This document shows positions 46,331-58,620 of a stretch of DNA of 64,000 bases, one piece after another. Origin of the DNA: Macrotrachela quadricornifera (lineage: Eukaryota; Rotifera; Eurotatoria; Philodinida; Philodinidae); the NCBI GenBank assembly GCA_022393335.1, contig JAJEKB010020358.1:361824-425823 (forward strand), written 5' to 3'. How positions within the stretch are numbered: position 1 is the first letter of the stretch; every line of letters begins with the position of its first letter. The notes under the pieces were generated by a model. That model did not search any database. It saw only the letters and a list, made by a program, of their open reading frames with translations, and was not told the origin of the DNA. Made by a program: the position numbers and the translations under genes.

Positions 46331-47525
46331 ATGCTAAAAGATAACAAATCAATTTTAACTTCTGATGAATTATATGAAAAACTTTACAAACATGTTCATT
46401 TAAGTCATATATTTCATGATACAAAATTCTAAAAATTTTAATCTAAAGAAATTTCTTAATAAATATTTTAATATTCCTTGTTCACCTGCTTTAAATTTTT
46501 CATTTGATTATATTGATCGTCTTTGATGATAATCATATGAAAATAAGTTCTCTTATATCTCTTTCATATTCTTATATTGTACCTGATGATCGTTTTTGTG
46601 ATTTGATTTTATTGGAATACATATTTTACTATGTTAAGTTTATCTTTTTCATCAAATCGATTATCTCTTATTGAAAATATGATTAATAATTTTGCTTATT
46701 TAATTGATTCATATGGTTTTATACCAAATGGAAATCAAACTTATTTTCTTAGTCGATCTCAATCATCATTTTTTGCTTGTATAATTCAATTATTTTCTGA
46801 TATTCGAAAGAAATATTTATCTTATTTAAATAAAGAGTATCAATTTTGGATAATGGGTAAAGAACAATTAACAGAAACGAATATTACGAATCGAGTAAGA
46901 ATAAATCAATTAAATTAATATTTAAAAAGAATATATTTATGATTTTTAGCATGTTGTTCGTTTATTTGATGAGACAATTATGAATCGATATTGGGATTCA
47001 TTAACAAAACCACGTTCAGAATCTTTTCCAGAAGAATTATTTATAATGAACAAAAAGATTATAAAAAATCCAACCAATTTAAACAATTATCTGATAAAAG
47101 AAAAAAATATTATTTAAAATTTATTTTTGAATGATAGAAAATAATTTTTATGGATTATGATTTTATTAATAGTCAACACATACATCAATTCTTTCATTAG
47201 CTGGTGTTTATCCATTATTTTTTAATATAGCTACAAAGGAACAAGCTGAATATGTTCATCAAAAATTATATAAAGATTTTCTTAAAGATAATGGTCTTGT
47301 TACAACACTTGAACGAATAGGAGAACAATGGGACTATCGAAATGGATGGCCTCAATTACAATTTATAGCTTATCAAGCTTTAAAAAATCACAGATTTAAT
47401 CAATTAGCTAATGAAAGAATATACGAAGAAACAGGTCAAAAAAATGAAAAATACAATGTTGTTGAAAATAAAAATGGTGAAGGTGGCAATTATTCGTTTG
47501 AACACGGTATTGGATGAACAAATAG
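46331..47525 (+). pseudogene. Trehalase (GH37) pseudogene
   Basis: Trehalase splits trehalose into two glucoses. Landmarks lie in the right order but in changing frames: SSDELYEKLYKHVHLSHIFHDTK-type N-terminus (about 46331-46430); VPDDRFCD then FYWNTYF (signature 1, 46575-46635, with a frame change inside); LIENMINNFAYLIDSYGFIPNGN and YFLSRSQSSFF (46655-46770); KEYQFWI; VVRLFDETIMNRYWDS (46950-47000); AGVYPLFFNIATKEQAEYV (47200-47270); IGEQWDYRNGWPQLQ (signature 2, 47317-47360); EKYNVVE..GEGGNY, and GIG*TN where the Trp of GFGWTN has become TGA (47515). The middle section with the family's DFSSRW region is not found. Multiple stops, shifts and a deletion make this a dead copy. Confidence 0.85.
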
Positions 47526-48389
47526 AATTTATCTCAAATTTCGTCTTTCATAAAATTAAAAATAAATTAATTTAATATTTTTTTTTATAATAGATGTTCT
47601 TACTCAAATCGCATTTCTCATCGAGTATATACAAGAGCAATCAACGTACTCCTCACTAGAGTTATCGGTTGTTTCTAGGAGTGGTAAGAGCTAAAAATTT
47701 GGTAGAAAGACAAATTTTAATAAATTGCAGCTAAAAATAGTCTCTAAAGAGAAACAAATAGCTCATATTCTTCAAAAAATAGCGACGCTTTCAAATATAT
47801 TTAAACATTCAAGAAATGGAAAAAAATATTCTTTTCTTCATGGCTGTTGTTCATGAAAATTTTGATGTTCATAGATCTTGCTTGGTCGGAATGACTTACA
47901 AAGTCACATATAATAAATTGAATAATTTCATTACTTACACATCGAACTAATGTTGATGCTTTAATATATATTTCCACTTTAGGATCACTAATCTAATTAC
48001 GTTATCAAGATTTAATTCGACAAAGTGTGGAAAATGATCGTTCAGCTTCGTTAGAGTCAATAGCAAATGTACGTAACAGTCGGTGAAGTTTATACCATTT
48101 AGAAGCCCGTTGTTATCCATATACAGCAAATTGTTGTAGTATCGATTGAATTGAATTTAAATCATTTTTTAATACCAAAAACAAATGAACATTATCTTTT
48201 AATCGATTGATATTCACTAGAACTGGATCGACTCCTTTAATTTTTTTTAGCGATACTTGTATGTTCACATGAAATTTCATTAGTATATGTATAAATTAAT
48301 CATCTCGAAGTAATTCATTGGATATCAGTTTGGTTTCCTCAATGTACATAAGTATTTATTGCCAAAAGTCGTTCAGAGATTACTTCTTT
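47526..48389. other. AT-rich DNA with no clear gene
   Basis: No supportable gene. A 60-codon minus-strand ORF (47947-48129) reads LNDHFPHFVELNLDNVIRL, which faintly recalls the hAT C-terminal region, but this is too short to call. Confidence 0.4.
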
Positions 48390-48930
48390 CTATTCGATAG
48401 ATTCATTTATTCTGCAACAACCTGGATAGCTGAACTCTGTTTGTTGCTGCAAACTCTTACATTTGACTGGTCATATGACACTTCCATTTTCTTGAATATT
48501 CTTTGCAGGAACTGGACATTTTCTTGATGAACGATGATGATCACTTGATTCGTGATTAGAAATACCTAAAATTGAAAAATCAGTGTTGTGAATCTTGTGA
48601 TGAATTATAATTTTTCATAAGAATGCTAACATACTTTCAATGCCTTTGTGTTTTAATTTCCAAAACGACCGAAATACAAAAGCATCTCCATTTTCAGTTA
48701 TTTTCATACTATCGGAAGGAAATTCCCTTCAATAGGTACAAAATAATTCATGGTTGCCATCTGAACAGTTCGTTCTGAGTCACTCACGATCACGAGTAAA
48801 CCACTGGATGCTAGGTATATGATGAAACTTATCTTGTTGATATCGATCTATTTTATCTGAATATCATTTAATGTTTGGATGCACTGCACGTTATTTATTA
48901 ACAAAGTTTAACTCCTGACTATTAGTAAAG
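48390..48930 (-). pseudogene. Decayed minus-strand coding remnant, unidentified
   Basis: Read on the minus strand, two stretches look coding-like. About 48930-48645 gives DRYQQDKFHHIPSIQWFTRD, NCSDGNHELFCTY, and DAFVFRSFWKLKHKGIES, with two internal stops. About 48570-48395 gives SNHESSDHHRSSRKCPVPAK and QQTEFSYPGCCRINES with one stop. A GT/AG pair near 48645 and 48570 would join them. I do not recognise the family. Confidence 0.35.
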
Positions 48931-49001
48931 TATAATATCTGGAAGAGATTTTAGTGTTAAATTAAGACAATTTGAATTCTAAATATCAGTTGTGTTTAAT
49001 T

Positions 49002-49226
49002 CTAAACAATTAGTTTTACTAACACTAGACAATCGACTGATGAAGGCACATTTGTAATAAGATTGCTACTCCGATGTTGAGTAGCAGAAACGTAACTTGT
49101 ATTATCACTATTGATGTTATTATTACTACTGTTGACACTACTATGTTTAATTGTGCTTATTGTTGGCGAGTTTTTCGTTAATGAAAAATGTTTCATAGAA
49201 ACTAAAGTATTTGTTGACGATTGCAA
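49002..49226 (-). other. Ser/Thr/Asn-rich ORF, possible exon fragment
   Basis: A 74-codon minus-strand frame of low complexity (SSTNTLVSMKHFSLTKNSPT, NSSNNNINSDNTSY). It could be a disordered exon belonging with the remnant just to its left, or chance. Confidence 0.2.
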
Positions 49227-49589
49227 CAGTCGATGACTAAGATGAACATGTAAATGAGGTGGTTGTTTGTTTCAACTTTTCATATTTTTTCTGGAGCTTT
49301 TCTTCTGATAAAATCATGTAATATTTTGTTTGACAATGATCTCTCTAATTTTTTAATAGCATTTTTTTGTAGATTTTGGACAGCTAACTTCTTTACTTGT
49401 AGTATAAACTGTTCTAGAACCCATGTCATGAAAATCGGGCAAGAATCGACGATTTTACTGCGATACCTCGGCCGATTAATCGTGCGGTTAATCGCGATAA
49501 ATCGTCCAAAATCGTGATTTTTACCGATTTTTTCTCCGATTTTGCAACAAAATCGCGATTTTTCTTGAATTGACAAGCACTTTATTGCT

Positions 49590-50215
49590 ATTCTTAATTT
49601 CATATCTAATCTCTTATTTCTGTCCTTAACCTCTTAATTCCATCTCTAATTCCTTATTTATATCCCTTACTCCTTATTCCTATCCTTAATCCCTTAATTC
49701 TATATCTACCCCTATCGTTATTGTTAACTCCTTAATTCTATATTTACTCCCCATCCTCATTCCTATCCTTAATCACCTAATTCCATATCTGTTCCCTTAT
49801 TCATATATCTCCCCGCCTATTTCTATTCTTAACCCCCATAATGCTATATCTGCCTCCCTATTTCTATCCTTAACCTCTTCTTCCTATCGCTAACTCTTTA
49901 TTTCTACATATATTCCTCAGGAGTATATACAACCTGTTATAACTATTACTGACCCCTTACTCCTATACTTAAACTGTAACGGAACTTTTATTTGTATTTT
50001 GAAGTTATTATATTAATATCTTACCATTTACAATTAAATCTGACCTGACACTTGTATCTAACCGCTCATAACTGTGCCTTTCCTATTATAGCTATGCTTC
50101 AAATTCGAATAACTATATCTCGCCATTGCTAACAAAGTGTAAACTCTTATATCTATACTGAAACACCTATTACTAGCGGTTAGCGGTTATATCTGTATCT
50201 AACTCAATAAAACAA
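49590..50215. repeat. Degenerate pyrimidine-rich minisatellite
   Basis: Many imperfect copies of a roughly 20-bp unit like CTTATTTCTATCCTTAACC, with variants CCTTAATTCTATATCTACCC. Clearest at 49590-49960, fading to about 50215. One strand is strongly pyrimidine-rich. Confidence 0.75.
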
Positions 50216-50928
50216 TGTCTAACCTCGGCTTGTGTGCTCAGCAGAAAAGTTAAAAAACTGTTAAAACTTTTGTGTTTTCTCAAAAAAAAAGTTTTACATT
50301 CTTCTGTAAGTTTCAAAAAAGATTTAATGCTTTAGCATTCGTATGAAGTTAGCATTACCACAATAAATATTTATCTTACTCATGTAAGCTTCATTTGGGT
50401 ATATGAGTAGAGTTATAATGTGTAAAGAGAACAAAATTGTTGTGACACTGAGGACAAATGTCCAAAAATACACCAGATGTAATGTTGTGTTGTTAGGAGC
50501 ACTATTTGTTTGCACAATACCGATGCTAACTTAATACAATTGCGAAAATATCCAGGTGCTTTGTTAACACTAACAGAGACATTTTGCATCCGTTTTTCAA
50601 TTTTAATAGAGAAATATTAGAGATAGTGTTAAATAATGGAATCCTATAGCTAAGACGATGATACTGCTCTAATCTCTCATACTTATTATCTAAGGCCCTT
50701 TCACCTAACTATATAAGAGCCTTTATATTCGCTCTTAGCATATTTATTGATGCCAATCCACTTAAATCTGACAATAATCTGATGCATATATTTCAACTCT
50801 CAATACCTATTTCCATCTAGCTGCACTATATGTATCTTATATGTCTTTTTTTTATTCCGATATTCATGAATGTCTCGTGACAGGAGAGCGGCACGAAAGT
50901 AATCACATCAATAGTAAAGATTTATTTT

Positions 50929-51180
50929 ATTCCCTCGACTGACAGGAGGGTCATACGAAAAAAATAGTTTGTTTGTTTGCTTGCTTGTCGTCGGGGTCAA
51001 AGGTCAAAAAAACATCTTCTTAGAAAAGATGTTCAGAGAACCACAACTTCAAGGTCAACTAGACGCCTAACGGTTGACCAAAGGTTTTTGGGATCGGGGA
51101 ATCGAATGGCACTATCAGTTTTTGAATTTTCCCGAATAATTTTTTTGCTGAAAAAAGGCTTTTTTTAGTGAAATCACGAT
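50929..51180 (+). repeat. Dispersed repeat copy A
   Basis: Starts ATTCCCTCGACTGACAGGAG, continues TTTGTTTGCTTGCTTGTCGTC and GGTCAAAAAAACATC, then one unit GTTGACCAAAGG..ATCGGGGAATCGAA. The same modules recur at 58066-58620 and, inverted, at 61448-61811. Confidence 0.6.
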
Positions 51181-52597
51181 TTGTCTGATAGATTGGAGGA
51201 GAGATCATATAACATAAAATAACTTTTTAGTTATGTGGGTATGCTTCCTTCTATAGTTACGGTGTATCTTTCTGTGTTCAAGGCAATCTGAAAGGGTTGT
51301 TAGCTAGATTAATATCAAAAGCTTGTAATATTCTAGTTGAAAACTATATGAAGGTAAAGAATTTGCATCTAGAGTCAAATTTCTGGCTCATAATAAGTTG
51401 CCAATCAATTAGTAATTAGCTTTACTTATCTTCCTGAGAAGTTTGATCCAAGATGGTCGAAGATCAGTAAATGAAAACTGAGTTAGTTTGCTAAATAATT
51501 AATAATCAATAATATAAATTGTCTCCAGTAAAACCCCACCACAGACAATTGATTATGACGAATCGAAATCTGTAGTTAGTTTTTCAATATAGGTAGGTGT
51601 TAAATAATGATAGATTAGTAAATCATCGTTGCTAGTAAAACTTGGCTGATTGGTATCAAGCACGGAAAATACGAATGCGAATTTAGTAAAAATGTTTCCG
51701 ACCTATCTCCTAGCTTTCTTTGAAGACCTGTTTGTTGTTTTAAGTTTCACTCGCAGATATTCAAGAGTCGTGAATCTATGTTCGATATTGATCCTAATAT
51801 AAACAGTTTCCTTTGTTGAGTGCTATATGTCTGATCTTTGAGTAAGATCTATACAAAAATATGTAAATAACGAAGCCACTTTTCGAAGTGCTGTTGTTGA
51901 GTCTCCATAAGTATCAACCGTAAAATTATATTTCAAAATAGATGAATCTCTTTCCTAGACTACAATGTGTTGCATTCGATTTATAGCAATTATTAAATAG
52001 TTCTCCTTTCTTATTTTCTTCTTAACGAACGTATTAACAAATACCCCGTAGCTTTTTTAGAAGAATTTAAACGAGATGTATCTATTAACTTCAAAGCTGA
52101 AGTAATATCGGTCGATATAGTGACGTCAAATATGCAAGTGGCTAGTCGTGAGTGGCCGACGAACGACTAGACGTTGATTTAAACAACTTTATCGTAATAC
52201 AATGAGTTAGAGTTGAGGCACCTTGAGAAAATGGGGAATGATTCGATTCTTGAGACAAAATAATTTTTTATTAGACATTTGACATAAAAATGACCTATAT
52301 TAAAGGATTTCTGAATTCAAATATGATGCTATTTGCTTGTTGTTATTCCGAATTCCTCTTCGCTCAATTCCGAATATCATGCATTTTTTCTGATATTAAG
52401 AGATTGTAACGAACCAATGCTGCCAGAAATCCCAATGAAAAGTTTGGACGAAATGTTTTATTCCTACTTTCTTGACTCAGAGTGGAAGTCACATGAAAAA
52501 CATAACTCTGTGTGTGTGCTTGCGTAGGATACAAGGTCAGGCTAAAGTAATTTAGCTGGAGTCAATGGGAACGTTACGTTTTGTCTAAGTCTTGCGT

Positions 52598-52668
52598 TAT
52601 GAACTCCGATTAAACTATAGTCCAGGCGACTCATGTCAGTACTCTACCAATGCACCATAAAAGCCAAA
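52598..52668 (-). other. tRNA-like sequence, possible tRNA pseudogene or SINE head
   Basis: On the minus strand, TGGTGCATTGGTAGAGTACT resembles a D-arm/box A. About 40 nt on, CGGAGTTCATAACG weakly resembles box B (GGTTCGANNCC). I could not fold a convincing cloverleaf, so a functional tRNA is unlikely; a tRNA-derived repeat is possible. Confidence 0.25.
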
Positions 52669-53218
52669 AAAATGTTATGTATGATAAGAAAATCGTAGGT
52701 ACTTGATATTTTTCGAATTTAAGATTGATAGTTCTAGTTTTAGAAATTACAAAATGTAGGAGATTTGTTCAAACTAAGCTGGCTATAGTATCACAATTGT
52801 TGACCATTTATTTATCAATGATTCTCGAAATAGATAGAATGAATTCAGTCGAGGGTTTAGCGAGTCACCTTTGACGAGCGTTACTTGTGAATAATCGTTT
52901 TTTACACAACAGAGTTATTGATTTGGATTGTCAATGCTTTGCTTAGAAATGCTGTTTACTCTTTTTCTGAATTAAAAAATATTAAATTCAGTAAATCCGT
53001 GATATAGTCGCAACTTAGTAGCAATAAAACAAAATCGCCGATTAATCGCGATTAATTGGTGATTTTTTTCTCGAAATCAAGGCTTCACGTCATTATTTAA
53101 AAAAGTCGTCGATTAATCGCGAATCGGTGTCAAAGCTCAAAAAAATCGTCGATGAATCGTGACTTTTGGTCAATATCGCGCTTAGACGTCCAAACCTAGG
53201 CCATTTTGATGACATGGG

Positions 53219-53734
53219 ATATACTACTAGTTGGATAGCGATAATATAGTATAGAAAAATAGTGCTTCATTTTCTCGATCATTCTACAAAAAAAGAATTT
53301 TTTTAAGAACTTTTTATAAATAAATAAGATAATCACGACGTTACTTTTTGGATGCACCTAAGTATTGAGTTATTGTCATTTGATAAAGATACTAAATTGG
53401 CATTATTTGATGTTGATGGTGAATTGTTGATGATTCTAGGTAATGCACCAAAGTAAATATTCTATTTCTGCCTCTCTAATCATTTTCATAGATCTCTCGT
53501 TCAAAAAAAATCAGGAATCAACAATCCAAGATTTACGAGAATATAGTGATAATTAAAAATTTGTCAAATCTTTATGTTCTATCTTTTTAAAATTCAGAAT
53601 CCAGTAGAACAAGTGACCGTTTTCATCCAATTTGGGTTCGACGCATACCTAGCTAAGCAGATAAGATAGATAAGAGAATACCTTTTGTGCACACTAAATT
53701 TGTAGTTATTTCGTTTTACTTTAAGTACATTCTT
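53219..53734. other. Upstream region of the FAD oxidoreductase gene
   Basis: No gene recognised. Confidence 0.5.
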
Positions 53735-55461
53735 ATGATAAAAATAGCGTCTTCAGTCGTTGTTTTTTTCTTAATATTATCCCTTTTTAATTGTTCATTC
53801 AGCATCGCATATGCTATAATCATCTATGCTGCCACACCTAGCGGTATTGCCGCTGCAATCACTGCAGCACGCACATCCTCTTCTTTGTCAATTGTCATTA
53901 TCGAGCCAACAGCTTATATTGGTGGAATGGTATCCGCTGGTGGTATTGGTTTGAGAGATATGATGTTAGAAGATGCTAGTGAGTTCATCCATTATTGGAA
54001 GTTTTTGATAGATTACTGGTATGTTTTTTTTTATTGATCATAGTTAATGGCTCTGTGGCAATAGAATGGGCATTAAATAATCGAAAATATTATAAAAATG
54101 CTACTACTCCGATCTATCAGGCTGATATGAATATCGGTACTGAAAGTTTTAAAGATATGCTTTCTAAGTATCCCAATATTCAATTGATCACCAAAACAGG
54201 TTTATTAATTCGTGAAAGTGTAGAAATGAATGGTACACGTATTGTTAAAATAACAACAGCAAATGATCGTCGCACATGGAAACCATCAGTATATATTGAT
54301 ACTAGTTATGAAGGTGATCTTGTTCAATATTCTGGTGCTTCATATACATGGGGTCGGGAATCACATGATCAATATGGAGAACGAGATGCTGGCGTACTTC
54401 CCTACGAAACATTTGCTAATTTCTTACCAAATCATCCAGTCAATGCTACATTAAGCAATGGAACATTAGCTCCATTTGTTTCATCAGAAAAATTAGTTCC
54501 AGTTGGCTCTGGTGACTTGAATATAATGACATTTACTTATCGTTTATGTGTCACAACAACAAAAGAAAAACAGGCACCATTTTTACGACCAAAAAATTAT
54601 AATTCAAATAGTTTTGTAATTCTACAGCGATATATTGATTCATTGAGTGCTTCTGGAAAATATCCTTCTGGTGTGCCAATCAGAGCACTCCTTGATATAT
54701 ATTCATATAAAAATTGTCCAACTTCAGATATCTTTGATTTGAATGGTAGTTTTAATAGTGCTTTCACAACTGATTCTGTTAATTTGAATCAGGGTTATGT
54801 CAATGGAACTGATGACGATCGTCGTCGTATTACTCAAGATACATCTGATTATGTGCTTGGTATGCTTTGGTATATTCTTACATCGCCAGATGTTCCACAA
54901 TATACACAAAACGAATTGCGACGCTATGGATTATGTAATGATCAATGGCCAGAAAATAAGCATATGACTCCTCAATTGTATATTCGTGAAGGTCTTCGTT
55001 TAGTAAATGAAAATGTTTTTACACAAAATCATGTTGTTAGTGGTTTGTGTCGTAATGATACAATTGCTTTAGGGAGTTGGCGTCATGATGTTCATGTTGT
55101 TACTCGAACAGTTAATGGTTCATATGTTACTAATGAAGGACAAATGTATAAAGATGTTGCTAAAGTAAATGGTTCAAAAAGTGGACCGGCATTTGAAATT
55201 CCATATTCTGTTTTATTACCAAAACGAAATGAAGTAACCAATCTACTTGTTCCTGTTTGTCATGCCGCTTCTCATGTCGCGTATGCTGCAACACGTTTAG
55301 AACCTACTTTCATGTTATTAGGTGGTGCTGCTGGTTACTTTGCTGCGTATTCCATATTGAATGGTCGTATTGATGTACAAGCAGTAAATGTTCGTCACAT
55401 ACAACAAGCATTGGCACAATACGGAGTACTTTTACATTATCCACGTGGACATTGTGATTGA
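53735..55461 (+). CDS. Secreted FAD-dependent oxidoreductase, two exons
   Basis: Exons 53735-53978 and 54044-55461; the 65-nt intron has GTGAGT donor and CATAG acceptor and joins GIGLRDMMLEDA to INGSVAIEWALNNRKYY in frame. Total 553 aa. ATG 53735 gives a signal peptide (ASSVVVFFLILSLFNCSFSIAYA), so the enzyme probably enters the secretory pathway. The FAD-binding start is YAATPSGIAAAITAAR with IVIIEPTAYIGGMVSAGGIG, typical of the FAD_oxidored (PF12831) family. The C-terminal signature is also present: FEIPYSVLLPKRNEVTNLLV, ASHVAYAATRLEPTFM and LGGAAGYFAA. The substrate is unknown. Several N-glycosylation sequons (NGS, NATL) fit secretion. The family is widespread in bacteria and fungi; a foreign origin with later intron gain is possible. 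No lesions. Confidence 0.85.
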
Positions 55462-58065
55462 TTTAGATGATAAAATCATTTTTGTTCACCAAAAAATATT
55501 CAATAATAATAAAGATTTCATTTAATTATTTGCTTTTTTTCTAAATCGTTGAATTTTATTTTTCACAAATCATAATTAATTTTTAATATTTTCTAGCAAA
55601 GAACAAGTAATACACTGAACGTTTCAAAAGATTTACAATGGACTGAGTGGTACAAAATAAATTGCGGTTTGAGTATTTTTGAACTTTTTAGCTAGGTTCT
55701 TCGTAGTTATCAACGATTATTTGAATATCTTAATTTTAATTTTTAAGACCTATCTAGGTACAACATGTGTAATTTTTTAGAACTACTTAAGGATGACAAG
55801 TGTGTATTTTTAAGGACTCTCAAGAACGGTACTTGTAAGTTTGAAAATCTATTTAAAAACGGTAGCTATAGTTTTTTTTAGGAATGCTCAAGAGTGATAT
55901 CCCGAAGCTTTTAAGCACTACGGAGGTGAATCCTGTAATTTTCTGAAACTTATCTAGGCATCGCATCTCATCAGGAAAGTTTTCGGTTTTCTTTGCCGAA
56001 TCTATGCAGGTTCGAGAATGATCCCTTAAAAATTTGCTCTTCGTTTCTGAGGAAACGAACGCCGCCAAAAGGAGCATATAGCTAGGCAACTTCAATTTAT
56101 TCACAGAGTATGAAATAAAAGAAACCATCCTATATATTGTTTTTGAGATTTTACTCAAAGTTAGCATTCAAATTACTGTTGTAATCTATGGATCTAAACA
56201 TTTTAAGCAGATCTAGAACAGAAGCTAACAATTATCTTGATCAAAGCTTTTCATGGATTTTTTTCTCAAAATCCTGAACAGAATAGGTTTCGAATCTTGA
56301 AAGGATCCAAAACAATCAAATTCTCAATAAAATCAAAACACATATCCACAAAGATATTAACTACCCGAGAAGAATCACACAAACAGGAATGGAATCGAAC
56401 CTACCCAGGTCGACGAATATGAAGACCGTATACGGTCTCCGTTTAATAAGGTGATAAACGACCGTGTTTTCCTTCGTATATTACCGTATTCTTTCGTATA
56501 TGACACGGAGGTATACGATCGTAATACTGAAAACGAAAATACGGTGGTATTTCTCTGCGCACGATCGTTTACGATCGGGCTGTTTCGACCTGATTATAGT
56601 TTTTAGTAATTACTCTCTACACCCAGTGTATAGCAACAGTCGAGGATCGTGATATCGAAAATAATGGTTACTCCTATTGGTATCTGCTGATTAGTCTAAT
56701 AATACTTGCAAATCGTAGAAACAGTTTTTTAACAGACATTTCATCTACAGAAAGAAAGTGTGACGCGAGTTTTTTCCTTTCTTCTGATTCAAAAAGAATG
56801 TTCCATAATTCAAAACAAAAAATATTCTCTTTGAAGTGACGCAGAGAATCACCTTTGTGAGCGGAATAAAATTACTCTTGTGGCCTGAGTCGTTACATTG
56901 TTGCTAAGAAGCACATAAAATTACTTTTTTTCATGTGTGAATCAGTAGCAGTTGTATGGCGTCTACACTGAATAAACAACTTCAGTTGAGAATAGAATTT
57001 TTTTCCAAGTAACAACAATTTAAAAGCAAGCGTTACGACTCACGATCAGTCTCTCATTTCATCTAGCCTAGATCGACAAAGTTTGTAGGTAAGCAACGGC
57101 GAAACAATACCTTTTCTTCTTTTTCAAATTGGAAAATATTTCTTTCTTCTTAGCACTTCTGCAGTAAAGTAGATTTTACACCGTCAGCTTTTATCTACGA
57201 AGATAGAAGTTTTAGGATTCTTACTTTTGCATGATCTCTTCTTGGGAAATAACTAAGCAATATTGATGAAAAGCCCACAAAGAATTAGACTCATCCGAGT
57301 TTACTTTTTCTCACTTTATATAAAGAGTTATTCTTGGTGGCGACCACTTAAATCCTCTGGTCCTATGAGGTGCTCATCACTGAGGCCCGTTGGCCACAAT
57401 ATGGATATGATTGACACTTATTCTTATTCATATCTTCAACGGATCAGTGTCAAGGATAACCCGTTCACATATTATGGGAAGAATTAAATTGGGATAAATT
57501 AATTTTTCATGGACTTATGATATTGATTACAGGCTTGAATTTCCTCTCTAGATGACTAATATAGTCGATATTATTTGGTAAAGTTTCGAAATGCTTGTTC
57601 TGGCACAAGTCCACATAGAAACCTGAAAAGTTTAGAAGAAGTCTTCATAACGAGAATAAACAGGAACTAAAACAGACTACCAAGGCAAACTTGGTTATAA
57701 CGATATCACTTTTGCCCTTTCTTCGTCGTCCTCGAAATAAGGACTGGGCTCCTGTTTCCTGTTTCCTGTTTCTGAGAATAGAGAATGCCAAGCTGAAAAC
57801 TCTCTGGTATTGGATCTCATATTTTATTTTACACAGGTACCCACAAGTCCTCATGTCGTATTCGATTGGAGTTGTCATAGGTATTTACACTCTGTTTTAT
57901 GATATACTACCATCGAAGTCTCCTCAAGTTAAGATGATTCATTGATTTTTCGTTTTTTCCTTCTAAAAACACAATTTCTACCCTAATGCATACCAAAGGG
58001 CTGGAAATGTCAGGCCATACTAAGAATGAGTTATTTTCGTGCCGCTGAAGAACTTAACTCTATCC
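55462..58065. other. Gene-free DNA with weak local repeats
   Basis: About 55740-55960 shows loosely repeated units of 40-50 bp (ACTTAAGGATGACAAGTGTG / CTCAAGAACGGTACTTGT). At 56440-56580 there are clustered CGTATA/CGATCGTTTACGATCG motifs, including the perfect 16-bp palindrome AGACCGTATACGGTCT near 56423. No supportable gene. Confidence 0.45.
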
Positions 58066-58620
58066 CTTATTCTCTTTCTCGTAGAGAAGAGTCTTAGAAA
58101 CACAAATTGTTTGCTTGATTGTATGTCCGCAGGGTCAAAAAAACATTTTACTAATGTTTTCTACAAAACTTGACCAAAGGGTAATCGAGTATGAGGAATC
58201 CGAAGCTGATGTTAGTTTTAATTAATAATATTAGTTTATTAATAATTAATAATTAATTAGCAATATTTTTAATAAAAATTGACCAAAGGGTAATCAGGCA
58301 CGGGGAATCCGAATCTGATGTTATTTTCTCAAAATTTTTTTCGATTCATTTTTTTACACAAAGCATCACTTTTTTCGCAAAAAATTTTTTCTATAAAACC
58401 TGACCAAAAGGTAATCGGGGTCGGGAAATCGATTGCTAAAGTTAGTTTCTCGAAATTTAAAAAAATTTCTTTTTTTCCCGATCCAGTAGCCACTTTCTTA
58501 AGAATAAAACGATATTTCCGTAAAGTTTAACCAAAGGTTATCTAGGCCAATAGACTGATGAAGTCAGTTTTTCGAAATTAAAAAAAGTTTTTTTTCCGGT
58601 TAGGAAGCATGCCTTAAGAA
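58066..58620 (+). repeat. Dispersed repeat copy B with four tandem 115-130-bp units
   Basis: After CTCTTTCTCGTAGAGAAGAG, TTGTTTGCTTGATTGTATGT and GGTCAAAAAAACATT come four diverged units starting at about 58168, 58278, 58400 and 58527. Each begins TGACCAAAGGGTAATCGG (variants) and most end in a CTCGAAATTTAAAAAAATTT-type run. One such unit is present in copy A at 51065. Confidence 0.75.

Larger units (their letters stand above)
49420..53218. mobile_element. Possible 3.8-kb element with CGATTAATCGCGAT subterminal repeats
   Basis: Left end CCCATGTCATGAAAAT (49420-49435) and right end ATTTTGATGACATGGG (53203-53218) are inverse to each other at 15 of 16 positions. Just inside both ends lie clusters of palindromic CGATTAATCGCGATT-type repeats (49460-49570 and 53030-53180). 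The interior has a degenerate pyrimidine-rich minisatellite, a copy of a dispersed repeat and no transposase. No target duplication was seen, and the short ends leave room for coincidence. Confidence 0.4.

Noticed and set aside
49590..50215. Telomeric repeat tract
   Set aside because: The units are about 20 bp and variable, unlike a short exact telomere repeat, and the tract is internal.
55853..56167. 104-codon minus-strand ORF
   Set aside because: It overlaps a weakly repetitive tract and shows no recognisable motif or splice partners.
56390..56470. tRNA-like sequence on the minus strand (GGTTCGATTCC followed by a 16-bp palindrome)
   Set aside because: The T-loop-like 11-mer is there, but the T-stem and acceptor stem do not pair and no D-arm is found at the right distance.
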